A program made the position numbers and the translations under genes. Positions 1-8,533 of a stretch of DNA of 64,000 nt are shown piece after piece. Position 1 is the first letter of the stretch, and each line of letters starts with the position of its first letter. Source of the stretch: Sedimentitalea xiamensis (GTDB taxonomy: Bacteria > Pseudomonadota > Alphaproteobacteria > Rhodobacterales > Rhodobacteraceae); the NCBI RefSeq assembly GCF_030164465.1, contig NZ_JASNJE010000016.1:1-64000 (forward strand), written 5' to 3'. Under the pieces are notes generated by a model. That model was not told the DNA's origin. It saw only the letters and a list, made by a program, of their open reading frames with translations, and did no database searches.

Positions 1-47
1 GGCGCGATGATCGCCCACTGCCTGTCCGTCAATGTCCGCCGGCCCAA
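1..47 (-). CDS. Transposase N-terminus (IS5-type), partial
   Basis: Only the first 15 codons plus two bases are present. From a TTG start at base 47, preceded by a GGGAGG ribosome site five bases away, the frame reads MGRRTLTDRQWAIIA, and the next codon begins CC, so it is proline. The pattern LTDxQWxxIAP is the usual beginning of IS5-family DDE transposases, the so-called DUF4096 region. The rest of the gene lies to the left of the window, so whether it is intact is unknown. Confidence 0.5.
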   Translation of the reverse strand, partial: MGRRTLTDRQWAIIA

Positions 48-100
48 GATCGCCTCCCGTTTTCGATCTCGAATCAAACCGGAGGCGATTTGGGAATCCC
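1..100 (-). mobile_element. End of an IS5-family-like insertion sequence, truncated by the window edge
   Basis: On the minus strand an element appears to begin at base 100 with GGGATTCCC, followed by 44 bases and then the start of a transposase-like reading frame. The four bases just outside (101-104) are TTAA, which fits the YTAR target preference known for the IS5 group. The other end and the second target copy lie outside the window, so the inverted repeat cannot be confirmed. Insertion would be 13 bases beyond the gluQ stop codon, leaving gluQ intact. Confidence 0.45.
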
Positions 101-117
101 TTAAATGCAGACGCCGC

Positions 118-984
118 CTAGGGTCCGACCATCCGGCGGATATCCGCGGGGCTGGCGCCCTCGGCGCGATATGTCCGGATCGCCCGCGCGTCGTCGCGTT
201 TCGCCAGCCGCTTGCCGGTCTCGTCCCGGATCAGGCGGTGGTGGTGATAGACCGGCGTGTCGATGCCCAGAAGACGCTGAAGGACCACGTGGATCATCGT
301 GGCGCCGAACAGGTCCTGCCCGCGCACCACGTGGGTGATGCCCTGGTCCGCGTCGTCCAGCACCACGGAGAGGTGGTAGGATGTGCCCATATCGCGCCGC
401 GCCAGAACGATGTCGCCGACGCCGTCGATCAGGCTTTGCCCATCGGCCGTGATCGTTCCGGTTTCGCCCTCGGGACCGTGCCCGGTTTCCGCGAAAGCAA
501 AGGGCAGGGCCGTGTCCTGCACCGCGCGCACCATGTTCAGCCGCAGGGCGACGTTGCGCGGACGCGGCCCGGACGGGACCGGCGTGGCCGGGCGGCAGGT
601 GCCCGGATAGATCACCCCGTCCGGACCCAGGAGCGGCGCGCCTTCCTGCGGGGCCGATGCGGCGGCCTCGATGTCGCGCCGCGAGCAGGTGCAGGGATAG
701 ACCAGCCCGCGTGCCCACAACGCATCCAGCGCGGCGTCATAGACCGCGAACCGGTCGGACTGGCGCATCACCGGCCTGGGCCAGGACAGCCCGAGCCAGG
801 ACAGGTCGTCGAAGATGCCCGCCTCCCAGTCCGGGCGCGCGCGGCTCAGATCGATATCCTCGATGCGCAGCAGGAACAGGCCGCCCCGGCGGGTGGCCAT
901 GTCATGGCCAAGCATCGCCGAATAGGCATGGCCGAGATGCAGGGGGCCGGTCGGGGATGGCGCGAAACGGGTGATGAATGTCAC
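118..984 (-). CDS. gluQ: Glutamyl-Q tRNA(Asp) synthetase GluQRS
   Basis: This paralogue of the glutamyl-tRNA synthetase catalytic core activates glutamate and attaches it to the queuosine at the wobble position of tRNA(Asp). The 288-residue length fits the family, which lacks an anticodon-binding domain. The HIGH-type motif is HLGH at residues 16-19. The zinc-site cysteines include C98, C100 and C130. The KMSKS-type loop is LAKR near 260-263. The start is GTG at 984. No ribosome site is obvious, and the promoter region contains the palindrome TTGAAGTTCAA at 1006-1016. The gene is followed closely by a probable insertion sequence but is itself complete. Confidence 0.93.
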   Translation of the reverse strand: MTFITRFAPSPTGPLHLGHAYSAMLGHDMATRRGGLFLLRIEDIDLSRARPDWEAGIFDDLSWLGLSWPRPVMRQSDRFAVYDAALDALWARGLVYPCTCSRRDIEAAASAPQEGAPLLGPDGVIYPGTCRPATPVPSGPRPRNVALRLNMVRAVQDTALPFAFAETGHGPEGETGTITADGQSLIDGVGDIVLARRDMGTSYHLSVVLDDADQGITHVVRGQDLFGATMIHVVLQRLLGIDTPVYHHHRLIRDETGKRLAKRDDARAIRTYRAEGASPADIRRMVGP

Positions 985-1041
985 GTTTTGTCAGACAGGT
1001 AGGCGTTGAAGTTCAAGTAAGGTCCGGACGGGCCGGAACGG

Positions 1042-2397
1042 TCAGGCCGCGTTCTGCGACGTCCGTCCGAGCCAGCCCTGCCAGTCGGCCTTGGCGCGGT
1101 CGGTATAGGCCTTGTAGCGGTCCTTGCGGCCACGCCGTCCGCCCTTCAGCCCGTGCACCGGCGGAAACAGTCCGAAATTGACGTTCATCGGCTGAAAGGT
1201 CTTTGCGTCCGCACCGCCGCTGATATGCGTGATCAAGGCACCCGTGGCGGTGGTTTCCGGCGGCGGCGCGAGCGGACGGCCGAGAATGTCACCGGCGGCC
1301 ATGCGCCCGGCCAGAAGCCCCATCGCGGCGCTTTCGACATAGCCTTCGACGCCGGTGATCTGCCCGGCGAACCGGATATTGGGCCGGGATTTGAGCCGCA
1401 TCCGAGCGTCCAGCAGGCTCGGGGCGTTCAGGAAGGTGTTGCGGTGAATGCCGCCCAGACGCGCGAAGCTGGCGTTTTCCAGGCCCGGAATCATCCGCAG
1501 AACCTCGGTCTGGGCGCCGTATTTCATCTTGGTCTGGAAGCCGACGATATTATAGAGCGTTCCCAGCGCGTTGTCCCGGCGCAGTTGCACCACCGCGTGG
1601 GCCTTCACGTCCGGCTGGTGCGGGTTGGTCAGCCCGACCGGTTTCATCGGTCCGTGGCGCAGGGTTTCGCGGCCGCGTTCCGCCATCACCTCGATCGGCA
1701 GGCAGCCGTCGAAATAGCCCGCGGTCTCGCCTTCGTGGAATTCGGTCTTGTCCGCGGCCAGAAGCGCGTCGATGAAGGCTTCGTATTGGTCGCGGTCCAT
1801 CGGGCAGTTCAGGTAGGCGGTGCGCTCTTCCTCGGTCTCGCCCTTGTCATAGCGCGACTGCATCCAGGCGCGCGACATGTCGATGCTGTCGAAATAGACG
1901 ATCGGCGCGATGGCGTCGAAAAAGGCCAGCGCCTCGGCCCCGGTTTCGGCTGCGATCGCCGCGCCCAGCTCCGCAGAGGTCAGCGGCCCGGTGGCGATGA
2001 TCCAGTGGCCGTTGTCGGGCAGGGCGGTGATTTCCTCCTGCGATACGGAAATGCGCGGATGCGCCAGAAGCTGCGCCGTTACCGTTTCCGCGAAGGGGTC
2101 GCGGTCCACTGCCAGCGCGCCGCCCGCCGGCAGGCGGTGCCTGTCGGCGGCCGCCATGATCAGCCCGTTCGCAGCCCGCATTTCCCAATGCAGCAGACCC
2201 ACCGCGTTCTGTTCGGAATCGTCCGACCGGAACGAGTTGGAACAGACCATCTCGGCCAGATTGCCGGTCTTGTGGGCAAAGGTCTCGACCTTGGGGCGCA
2301 TCTCGTGGATGACCACGTCCACGCCGAGGTTCGCCGCCTGCCATGCGGCTTCGGACCCGGCCATGCCGCCGCCCACGATATGAAGAATGTCGCTCAT
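1042..2397 (-). CDS. trmFO: TrmFO, folate- and FAD-dependent tRNA m5U54 methyltransferase
   Basis: TrmFO transfers a methylene group from methylenetetrahydrofolate to uridine 54 of tRNA, using reduced FAD. It is the counterpart of SAM-dependent TrmA in many alphaproteobacteria and Gram-positives. The product is 451 residues from the chosen ATG. A dinucleotide-binding motif ([12 protein letters not shown]) sits at residues 7-18. The conserved segment [11 protein letters not shown] has its cysteine at 52. An in-frame ATG three codons upstream (2406) is possible, but the family normally begins a few residues before the glycine motif. It lies 57 bases upstream of gluQ on the same strand, so two tRNA-modifying genes may be co-transcribed. 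Confidence 0.95.
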   Translation of the reverse strand: MSDILHIVGGGMAGSEAAWQAANLGVDVVIHEMRPKVETFAHKTGNLAEMVCSNSFRSDDSEQNAVGLLHWEMRAANGLIMAAADRHRLPAGGALAVDRDPFAETVTAQLLAHPRISVSQEEITALPDNGHWIIATGPLTSAELGAAIAAETGAEALAFFDAIAPIVYFDSIDMSRAWMQSRYDKGETEEERTAYLNCPMDRDQYEAFIDALLAADKTEFHEGETAGYFDGCLPIEVMAERGRETLRHGPMKPVGLTNPHQPDVKAHAVVQLRRDNALGTLYNIVGFQTKMKYGAQTEVLRMIPGLENASFARLGGIHRNTFLNAPSLLDARMRLKSRPNIRFAGQITGVEGYVESAAMGLLAGRMAAGDILGRPLAPPPETTATGALITHISGGADAKTFQPMNVNFGLFPPVHGLKGGRRGRKDRYKAYTDRAKADWQGWLGRTSQNAA

Positions 2398-2530
2398 ACC
2401 CGGCATGTAGGGCAGGCGGGCGGATTGCGCAACGATTTGCGGCGCGGACCGGGGGAATCGCCGTTGCGGCTGTCCTGCGAAGGGACCCGCCGATCCCGCC
2501 GGGACCGGACTCCCGTCCGGGTGCGCGGCG

Positions 2531-3316
2531 CTACTGCGACCAGTCGGGCGGGCGTTTCTCGATGAAGGCGGCGATGCCTTCCTCGGTCTCGCGCACCATC
2601 ATGTTCTGCACCATCACGTCGCCGGTATAGGCATAGGCCTGTTCCAGCGGCATTTCGATCTGTTCGTAGAACGCCTGCTTGCCGATCCGCACCGCCTTGC
2701 CCAGTTTCGACGCCAGGGTGGCGGCCAAGTCGGCGGTTTCCCGTTCCAGATCGGCGGCGGGCACCACGCGATTGACCAGCCCGAGCGACCGCGCCCGTTC
2801 CGCGTCGATGAAGGCGCCGGTGGTCAGCATCTCGAACGCCTGCTTGCGTGGGATGTTGCGCGACAGGGCCACCATCGGGGTGGAACAGAACAGGCCGATA
2901 TTGACCCCATTGACGCCGAACCGCGTGCCTTCCGCCGCCACGGCCAGATCGCAGGAGGCGACCATCTGGCAGCCCGCCGCGGTGGCGATGCCATGCACCT
3001 GCGCGATCACCGGCTGCGGCAGGGCGCGGATGCTCATCATCATCTGCGCGCAGCGGTCGAACAGGTCGGCGAAATAGGCGCGTCCCCCGTCCTCGGCCTG
3101 CCGCCCGGCGGTCATCTGCTTGAGATCGTGACCGGCGCAGAACGCCTTGCCGGCGCCGGACAGCACCACGGCGCGGACGTCGGGCTGTTCCTTCAGGCGG
3201 TCGAATTCCGCCTGCAGCGCCGCGATCATCTCGTCCGACAGCGCGTTCAGCCGCTCCGGCGCGGCCATCGTCAGATGCGCGACCGCGCCCGTGTCGTTAC
3301 GTTCCAGTATTGCCAT
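2531..3316 (-). CDS. Enoyl-CoA hydratase/isomerase family protein (ECHDC3-like)
   Basis: A crotonase-fold protein of 261 residues. The oxyanion-hole region ([21 protein letters not shown]) and the following [13 protein letters not shown] segment resemble the ECHDC3 branch more than the classical fatty-acid oxidation hydratases, so the exact substrate is unknown. The ATG at 3316 is preceded by GAGGG and starts just before the first conserved strand. A longer frame to 3361 adds residues without a good ribosome site. It is divergent from the thioesterase at 3373, leaving only 56 bases for both promoters. A GC-rich hairpin (2505-2520) lies just after the stop and may help termination. Confidence 0.88.
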   Translation of the reverse strand: MAILERNDTGAVAHLTMAAPERLNALSDEMIAALQAEFDRLKEQPDVRAVVLSGAGKAFCAGHDLKQMTAGRQAEDGGRAYFADLFDRCAQMMMSIRALPQPVIAQVHGIATAAGCQMVASCDLAVAAEGTRFGVNGVNIGLFCSTPMVALSRNIPRKQAFEMLTTGAFIDAERARSLGLVNRVVPAADLERETADLAATLASKLGKAVRIGKQAFYEQIEMPLEQAYAYTGDVMVQNMMVRETEEGIAAFIEKRPPDWSQ

Positions 3317-3372
3317 CTTGCCCTCGCTCAGCTTTGGCGCAAGGTTACGCGCTGGAAGCACCGGAGAAAAGC

Positions 3373-3795
3373 ATGCAGGCCAAGTTTACCGCGACCGAAA
3401 TGATGGACTATCTCGAAGAGGTGTTTCCACAGATCAGAAGTGATTTCCGGGTTGAACATCTGGACGGAGAAACCGTGACCATGCGGATGCTGATCGGAGA
3501 TCGGCATCTGCGTCCGGGCGGCACGGTTTCCGGCCCGTCCATGTTTGCGCTGGCCGATGTCGCGGCCTATGTCGCGACGATGGCGCCGATCGGGCGCGAG
3601 GCGCTGGCGGTGACCACGAACATCTCGATGGACTTCATGCGCAAACCCGCTGCCGGCGCGGACCTGATCGCGCAGGCCAAGCTGCTGAAGCTGGGCCGGG
3701 CCCTGACGGTTACCGATGTGCTGGTCTACTCCGAAGGAGAGGAGAAGCCGGTGGCCCGCGCCACCTTGACCTATTCGATCCCGCCCAGGCGTTGA
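3373..3795 (+). CDS. PaaI-family hotdog thioesterase
   Basis: A 140-residue single hotdog-fold protein. The central helix region reads GGTVSGPSMFALADVAAYVA, where G and D/A-type residues form the acyl-CoA thioesterase active site of the PaaI/YigI group. The C-terminal part (VTTNISMDFMRKP, then VARATLTYSI) completes the fold. It probably hydrolyses an acyl-CoA thioester in the cytoplasm as a homotetramer. The substrate cannot be told from sequence. The start at 3373 follows GGAGAAAAGC. It diverges from the enoyl-CoA hydratase-like gene, which suggests a shared acyl-CoA theme. Confidence 0.85.
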   Translation: MQAKFTATEMMDYLEEVFPQIRSDFRVEHLDGETVTMRMLIGDRHLRPGGTVSGPSMFALADVAAYVATMAPIGREALAVTTNISMDFMRKPAAGADLIAQAKLLKLGRALTVTDVLVYSEGEEKPVARATLTYSIPPRR

Positions 3796-4064
3796 GAGAT
3801 CACGCAGGCGACGGTCCGAGGGCAGGCCCGGGCCGTCTTGGACAAGGCGGCGCGCGCCTTCGGATGGTTGCAAGCCAGACCATCCCATATGTAGCGCGGT
3901 TTTCCCGGTTTGATCGGACATGGCCGTTTCCACGGGTTGTGGACCTCTCCGACATGGCCCGGCGCGCCGCCGGAAGCGCAGATTTCCTGGCGCGGAATTT
4001 GGGGTAAATAAATACCTATTTTGTAATATGCTGTAAATAAATAAAAAAGAGCCTACGGCTCCTC
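3796..4064. other. Non-coding region upstream of rplM with an A/T-rich repeat
   Basis: No convincing gene is seen in the 364 bases between the thioesterase and rplM. The right half is strikingly A/T-rich for this genome and contains the 11-base sequence GTAAATAAATA twice, at 4004-4014 and 4033-4043. This tract ends about 20 bases upstream of the -35 element of rplM, a placement that resembles an UP element of a strong ribosomal promoter. Confidence 0.5.
4043..4061 (-). terminator. Minus-oriented intrinsic terminator-like hairpin
   Basis: Read on the minus strand, GAGCC-GTA-GGCTC forms a 5-bp stem directly followed by six T residues. No minus-strand gene ends here; rplM runs the other way. 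It might block antisense transcription coming out of the rplM promoter, or end a small antisense RNA. Confidence 0.35.
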
Positions 4065-4093
4065 TTGACTGGCGCGCGGACGACCCTTAAACC
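4065..4093 (+). promoter_or_regulatory. rplM-rpsI sigma70-type promoter
   Basis: TTGACT at 4065-4070 is separated by 17 bases from TAAACC at 4088-4093, preceded by the A/T-rich tract at 4004-4049. Expected transcription start is near 4100, giving a leader of about 60 bases before rplM. Predicted from sequence only. Confidence 0.6.
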
Positions 4094-4159
4094 CCGTCCA
4101 TCGAATTCGGGCGGGTGCGTGTTGCGCCCGCTTTTCACGTCAAACAGGAAACCCCTGCC

Positions 4160-4618
4160 ATGAAAACCTTTTCTGCCACTCCAGCAGATATCGACAAGAA
4201 ATGGATCCTGATCGACGCCGAAGGCGTCGTTCTTGGCCGTCTCGCGTCGATCGTAGCCATGCGCCTACGCGGCAAGCACAAGGCGTCCTTCACCCCGCAT
4301 ATGGACATGGGTGACAATGTCATCGTCATCAATGCCGAAAAGGTGCAGATGACCGGCAAGAAGCGCGACGAGCACTTCTACTGGCACACCGGCCACCCCG
4401 GCGGGATCAAGAGCCGCACCAAGCAGCAGATCCTCGAAGGCGCGCATCCCGAGCGCGTCGTCATGCAGGCCGTGAAGCGGATGCTGCCCGGCAACCGGCT
4501 GAGCCGCCAGCAGATGACCAACCTGCGGATCTATGCCGGCACCGAACACCCCCACGAGGCGCAAAGCCCCGAAGTTCTGGATGTCAAATCCATGAACAAG
4601 AAAAACACCCGGAGCTGA
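4160..4618 (+). CDS. rplM: 50S ribosomal protein L13
   Basis: L13 is an early-assembly protein of the large subunit. The product is 152 residues, slightly longer than the roughly 142 of E. coli, as is usual in alphaproteobacteria. The beginning [15 protein letters not shown] and the segments VLGRLAS and GHPGG are characteristic. The ATG at 4160 is preceded by CAGGAAA. An in-frame upstream ATG at 4115 is rejected because it lies outside the conserved start. It forms the usual two-gene operon with rpsI six bases downstream. Some L13 proteins repress their own mRNA, but no leader structure that proves this is seen here. Confidence 0.97.
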   Translation: MKTFSATPADIDKKWILIDAEGVVLGRLASIVAMRLRGKHKASFTPHMDMGDNVIVINAEKVQMTGKKRDEHFYWHTGHPGGIKSRTKQQILEGAHPERVVMQAVKRMLPGNRLSRQQMTNLRIYAGTEHPHEAQSPEVLDVKSMNKKNTRS

Positions 4619-4624
4619 TGAGTC

Positions 4625-5113
4625 ATGGCTGAACAAATCAACACACTCGAAGACCTGAACCAGGTCGCCGGCGTCGCCGCCGCCGCCGAGGCGGAGCTCG
4701 CGCCCCGCGAACCCGTTCGCGACGAACTGGGCCGGGCCTATGCCACCGGCAAGCGCAAGGACGCGGTCGCCCGCGTCTGGATCAAGCCGGGCTCCGGCAA
4801 GGTCACGATCAACGGCAAGCCGCAGAACGAATATTTCGCGCGCCCCGTGCTCCAGATGATCCTGGCGCAGCCCTTCGGCATCACCAACACCGACGGGCAG
4901 TTCGACGTGGTCGCGACGGTCAAGGGCGGCGGTCTGTCCGGTCAGGCCGGCGCGGTGAAGCACGGCGTGTCCAAGGCGCTTCAGCTTTACGATCCGTCGC
5001 TGCGCGGCGCGCTGAAGGCGGCCGGCTTCCTGACCCGCGACAGCCGCGTGGTGGAACGCAAGAAATACGGCAAGGCCAAGGCCCGCAAGAGCTTCCAGTT
5101 CTCCAAGCGCTGA
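4625..5113 (+). CDS. rpsI: 30S ribosomal protein S9
   Basis: S9 sits in the head of the small subunit, and its basic C-terminal tail (here ending FQFSKR) reaches the P-site tRNA anticodon. The product is 162 residues, about 30 more than E. coli S9. The extra part is an N-terminal alanine/glutamate-rich extension before the conserved [17 protein letters not shown], as seen in related alphaproteobacteria. The terminal -SKR of the family is present. It is co-transcribed with rplM and followed by a strong terminator. Confidence 0.97.
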   Translation: MAEQINTLEDLNQVAGVAAAAEAELAPREPVRDELGRAYATGKRKDAVARVWIKPGSGKVTINGKPQNEYFARPVLQMILAQPFGITNTDGQFDVVATVKGGGLSGQAGAVKHGVSKALQLYDPSLRGALKAAGFLTRDSRVVERKKYGKAKARKSFQFSKR

Positions 5114-5131
5114 TCGCCTGGCATTTTTTCC

Positions 5132-5165
5132 AAAGGGGCTGCGTGTTGCGCGGCCCCTTTTTCGT
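5132..5165 (+). terminator. rplM-rpsI intrinsic terminator
   Basis: The stem AAAGGGGC (5132-5139) pairs with GCCCCTTT (5153-5160) around a GC-rich loop that can extend the pairing, followed by further T residues. It lies 18 bases after the rpsI stop and no gene on the other strand ends here. Confidence 0.8.
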
Positions 5166-5405
5166 TGTCCGGGGTCTTCATCTGCCGGACACGCATCAGG
5201 GAAGCGGACCGGACTCCGTCCGTCTGTTCCAGCCGGCCTGCGCGGACACGATCCCTTGTGCGATGACATCGTTGTTCCGGCAGGCATGCCCGGTCCTCGC
5301 TGGGCGCGACCGTCCGCGCCGCACGGCCCGGAAAACGCGGCGCTTGTTCTTGACCCCCCGGTTGCCCCCGTGCGACGGGTGAGCGGCAACAGGGGGCGGC
5401 GTTGG

Positions 5406-6356
5406 ATGACTGAGACCCAAAAGGGTGTGCTCGCGATGATCGGCGCGGCGGTGATCTGGGGCGTGTCTCCGATCTACTACAAGCTTCTGGCGCATGTTCC
5501 CCCGGTCGAGGTTCTCGCCCACCGCACCTTCTGGTCGCTGGTGTTCTTCGCCGGTCTGCTCGCCCTTCAGGGCCGGTTGCCGGAACTGGGCCGCGCGCTG
5601 AGCGGGTGGCGGCGCATCGGACTGATTGCGCTGGCGGCGCTGATGGTGTCGGTGAACTGGTTCCTGTTCATCTACGCCACGCAGATCGACCGCAACACCG
5701 AAACCAGCCTCGGCTATTACATCTATCCGCTCGTCGCGGTGCTGCTCGGGCGTTTCCTGTTCGCGGAACGGCTCGGCGCGGCGCAATGGATCGCCGTGAC
5801 CCTGGCGGCGCTGGCGGTCGCGGTGCTGACCGCCGGACCGGGGGTCGTGCCCTGGATATCGCTGACGCTGGCTTTGACCTTCGGGCTTTACGGCGTGATC
5901 AAGAAACTGCTGCCCATCGGGCCGATGGTCTCCGTGACCTGCGAGGTGCTGGTGATCGCGCCGCTGTCCGTCGGCGCCCTGGTCTGGATCCAGGCGCAGG
6001 GGCAGGGCGCCTTCGGCCAGTCCTGGCGCGACACGCTTCTGCTGCTGGCCTCCGGGCCGGTCACCGCGCTGCCGCTGATCCTGTTCAGCACGGCGGCGCG
6101 GCGGATTTCGATGGCGACCGTGGGGCTGCTGCAATACATCAATCCGACCCTGCAGTTCCTCTGCGCGGTGGTGCTGTTCGGAGAACTCTTCACCCCGGCG
6201 CACCGGATCGCCTTTCCGCTGATCTGGGCGGCGCTGGCGATCTATTCGCTGGCCGCGCTGCGTCAGGACAGGGCGTCGCGCAGGGCATCCATGGCGGCGG
6301 TCGGCGTATCGACCCATGTGACGAAACCGGCGAGCGAGGCATCCGCGAAACCCTGA
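5406..6356 (+). CDS. rarD: EamA-family transporter RarD
   Basis: A ten-helix inner-membrane permease of the drug/metabolite transporter superfamily, 316 residues. The beginning (MTETQKGVLAMIGAAVIWGVSPIYYKLL) and the phrase ETSLGYYIYPLVAVLLG match the RarD subgroup. The substrate is not established for the family. The start at 5406 follows AGGGGG; an upstream in-frame ATG would add a hydrophilic, unlikely leader. Its last 94 bases overlap the 3' end of the convergent LOG-family gene, so the two C-termini are encoded on opposite strands of the same DNA. A gap of about 240 bases separates it from the rpsI terminator and holds nothing recognised. Confidence 0.9.
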   Translation: MTETQKGVLAMIGAAVIWGVSPIYYKLLAHVPPVEVLAHRTFWSLVFFAGLLALQGRLPELGRALSGWRRIGLIALAALMVSVNWFLFIYATQIDRNTETSLGYYIYPLVAVLLGRFLFAERLGAAQWIAVTLAALAVAVLTAGPGVVPWISLTLALTFGLYGVIKKLLPIGPMVSVTCEVLVIAPLSVGALVWIQAQGQGAFGQSWRDTLLLLASGPVTALPLILFSTAARRISMATVGLLQYINPTLQFLCAVVLFGELFTPAHRIAFPLIWAALAIYSLAALRQDRASRRASMAAVGVSTHVTKPASEASAKP

Positions 6357-6814
6357 TCGACAATATGGTCGATCAGCGCCCGCAGCGGGTTCCAGTAGCC
6401 GCGCGTGTTCAGCACGATGACGGGCTTGTCGTGCAGCGCCAGCTGCCGCCAGGTCAGGGCCTCGAAAAATTCGTCCAGCGATCCGGCGCCGCCGGGCAGG
6501 ATCACCACCGCGTCCGCGTTCATGATCATGACCTTCTTGCGCTCGTGCATCGTCTCGGTGATGACATAGCGTGTCAGGTCGGTCTTGCCCACTTCCCGGT
6601 CGACGAGATGGCGGGGGATGACGCCGAAGGTCTCGCCATCCGCCCCCTGCGCCGCGCGGGCGACCTCGCCCATCAATCCGATATCGCCCGCGCCATAGAC
6701 CAGCCGCCAGTCCTGGCGGGCGATTTCCCACCCCAGCGCCCGCGCGTCCTCGGCATAGGCAGGCATTGCGCCGTTGCGGGATCCGCAATACACACAGACG
6801 GATTTTACGGTCAT
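6263..6814 (-). CDS. LOG-family protein (nucleoside 5'-monophosphate phosphoribohydrolase-like)
   Basis: A 183-residue Rossmann-like protein. The family motif PGGxGTxxE appears as PGGAGSLDE at residues 107-115, and MHERK at 89-93 is the matching catalytic segment. Characterised members cleave cytokinin riboside 5'-monophosphates or AMP to free base and ribose 5-phosphate. In bacteria the role is often purine nucleotide salvage, and cytokinin production should not be assumed. Its 3' end overlaps rarD by 94 bases in convergent orientation, unusually long for this compact region. Confidence 0.9.
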   Translation of the reverse strand: MTVKSVCVYCGSRNGAMPAYAEDARALGWEIARQDWRLVYGAGDIGLMGEVARAAQGADGETFGVIPRHLVDREVGKTDLTRYVITETMHERKKVMIMNADAVVILPGGAGSLDEFFEALTWRQLALHDKPVIVLNTRGYWNPLRALIDHIVDQGFADASLAGFVTWVDTPTAAMDALRDALS

Positions 6815-6939
6815 GGGCAGGGCTTTCTGTTAAACTTGGCCGGGAAGGGCGAATGGTCGCGCTGTGATAGACCGATTGCGGCACCGGCTCAACAGGGCGG
6901 AACGGCGTCGCGGCCCGGCGCGGCGACTGGGGGATGCAC

Positions 6940-8469
6940 ATGGGGTCAAGAGATAGCGGCACGGGTTCAGGCGCGCTGGGATGGGCGCTCGGCCTTGCGG
7001 CCGGTGTCGTCGTCGTGGCGATCGGGCTCTATGTCTGGACCCTCGCGACCGATCCGCCGGTCCCGGACCGCGCCGGCCCGCCTCTGCCCGCGGACCATGG
7101 CGCAAGCGACGAGGCCGTGGCCGCCGCGCCGGAGCCGGCAGCGTCCGCTCCCGCCGCCGAACCGGACGAGACGGCGGCAAGGGATGACGCGGCGCCGGAA
7201 CGGCCGTCGCCCAGGGTCGATGTGGTGCGGGTCGATCCGGACGGCAACACGGTGATCGCCGGAACCGCGACCCCCGGCAGCAAGGTGGTCATCCTTCTGG
7301 ACAACGCGGAACTCGCCGCCGTCCGGGCCGGGGCGGACGGGGCCTTCGTCAGCCTGCTGAACCTGCCCTTGGCGGCGACCCCCCGCGTTCTCAGCCTGCT
7401 GTCCGAAACGGACGGAGTCGCGCTGGAATCCGACGACCGGATCATCCTCGCCCCGTCCGGAGCCGCCGCCAAAACCGAAATCGTCGCGGATACCTCCGCC
7501 GATACCGTCCCTGAAACCGATGCGGAACCGGTGCCGGTCGCGCTGGCGGAACCTGCAGCGGAATCCGTTCCCGGCCCCCCCGCCAAGCCTGCGGCGGATA
7601 CAGCCGGTGCAGACCCGCAGCGGCCCGCCCCGGTGCGGACCGCCAGCGTTGCGCCGGATCCCGCCCCGCCGGTCGAAGCGAAGGTGGCGGACCCGACCCC
7701 GTCCAACCCGGAGGCGGCCCCGGCTTCCGGCGTCCCCGCGCCCTCCGCGATCGCGCAACCGGCGGCCAACGATGACGGGGCCGCGGGGCTCGCGCCGGAC
7801 GCCGGCCTGCCAGCCCCTCCGCCGGCGCGGGTTCCCGAACCGGAAACCGCGATGCCGGCCCCCGGCGAAGGACCTGCGCCCGAAATGCCGGAACCCGCCC
7901 CCGCGCCGACCCCGGCCGCGGCAGGGGTGGCAGTGCTGCGCTCCGGAGCCGACGGGGTGGAATTGCTGCAACCGGCCGTTCCCGACGACCCGCTGAAAGC
8001 GGTCGGGCTTGAACTGGACACGATCAGCTATTCCAGCGAAGGCGACGTCCTCTTGCGCGGGCGGGCGCGTGACGGGGCGCTGGTGCGGGTCTATCTCGAC
8101 AACGCGGCGGTCGCCGATCTGGCCCCGGATGACGGCGGCCGCTGGCGCGGCGCGCTGAAGGACGTGGCGCCCGGCGTCTACACCCTGCGGCTGGACGAAC
8201 TCGGCGCGGGTGGCAAGGTTCTGAACCGCCTGGAAACGCCGTTCCAGCGCGCGTCGCCCGACGCCCTGCAATCCCCGGCAGGGGCCGATCCGGAATCCGC
8301 TCCGCTGATCCGCGCGGTCACGGTGCAGGCGGGCGACACGCTCTGGGCGATCTCGCGCGAACGCTATGGCGACGGGATTCTCTACGTGCGCGTGTTCGAA
8401 GCCAACCGCGACAGCATCCGCAACCCCGACCTGATCTATCCGGGGCAGGTGTTCTCCATCCCCGAATGA
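6940..8469 (+). CDS. Membrane-anchored LysM peptidoglycan-binding protein
   Basis: A 509-residue protein in three parts: one transmembrane helix near residues 14-32, a long low-complexity region rich in alanine, proline and glutamate, and a C-terminal LysM domain (starting at AVTVQAGDTLWAISRERYG and ending at LIYPGQVFSIPE). Between these, two short beta-rich stretches around residues 85-150 and 350-420 look like repeats of one Ig-like fold (VVRVDPDGNTVIAGTATPGSKV against SYSSEGDVLLRGRARDGALV). It probably sits in the inner membrane and reaches into the cell wall. The start at 6940 has GGGGGA at the right spacing; ATG 6934 is too close to it. Confidence 0.8.
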   Translation: MGSRDSGTGSGALGWALGLAAGVVVVAIGLYVWTLATDPPVPDRAGPPLPADHGASDEAVAAAPEPAASAPAAEPDETAARDDAAPERPSPRVDVVRVDPDGNTVIAGTATPGSKVVILLDNAELAAVRAGADGAFVSLLNLPLAATPRVLSLLSETDGVALESDDRIILAPSGAAAKTEIVADTSADTVPETDAEPVPVALAEPAAESVPGPPAKPAADTAGADPQRPAPVRTASVAPDPAPPVEAKVADPTPSNPEAAPASGVPAPSAIAQPAANDDGAAGLAPDAGLPAPPPARVPEPETAMPAPGEGPAPEMPEPAPAPTPAAAGVAVLRSGADGVELLQPAVPDDPLKAVGLELDTISYSSEGDVLLRGRARDGALVRVYLDNAAVADLAPDDGGRWRGALKDVAPGVYTLRLDELGAGGKVLNRLETPFQRASPDALQSPAGADPESAPLIRAVTVQAGDTLWAISRERYGDGILYVRVFEANRDSIRNPDLIYPGQVFSIPE

Positions 8470-8533
8470 TCCGCCCCCTCTGGTCAATCCGCCGGGCAGC
8501 GCCTAAGTGAAGGCTCTGACAGGAAAGGCCCCC

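Noticed and set aside
3792-4007. A 71-codon frame after the thioesterase gene
   Set aside because: No ribosome site, low complexity, and it overlaps the promoter-like A/T region.
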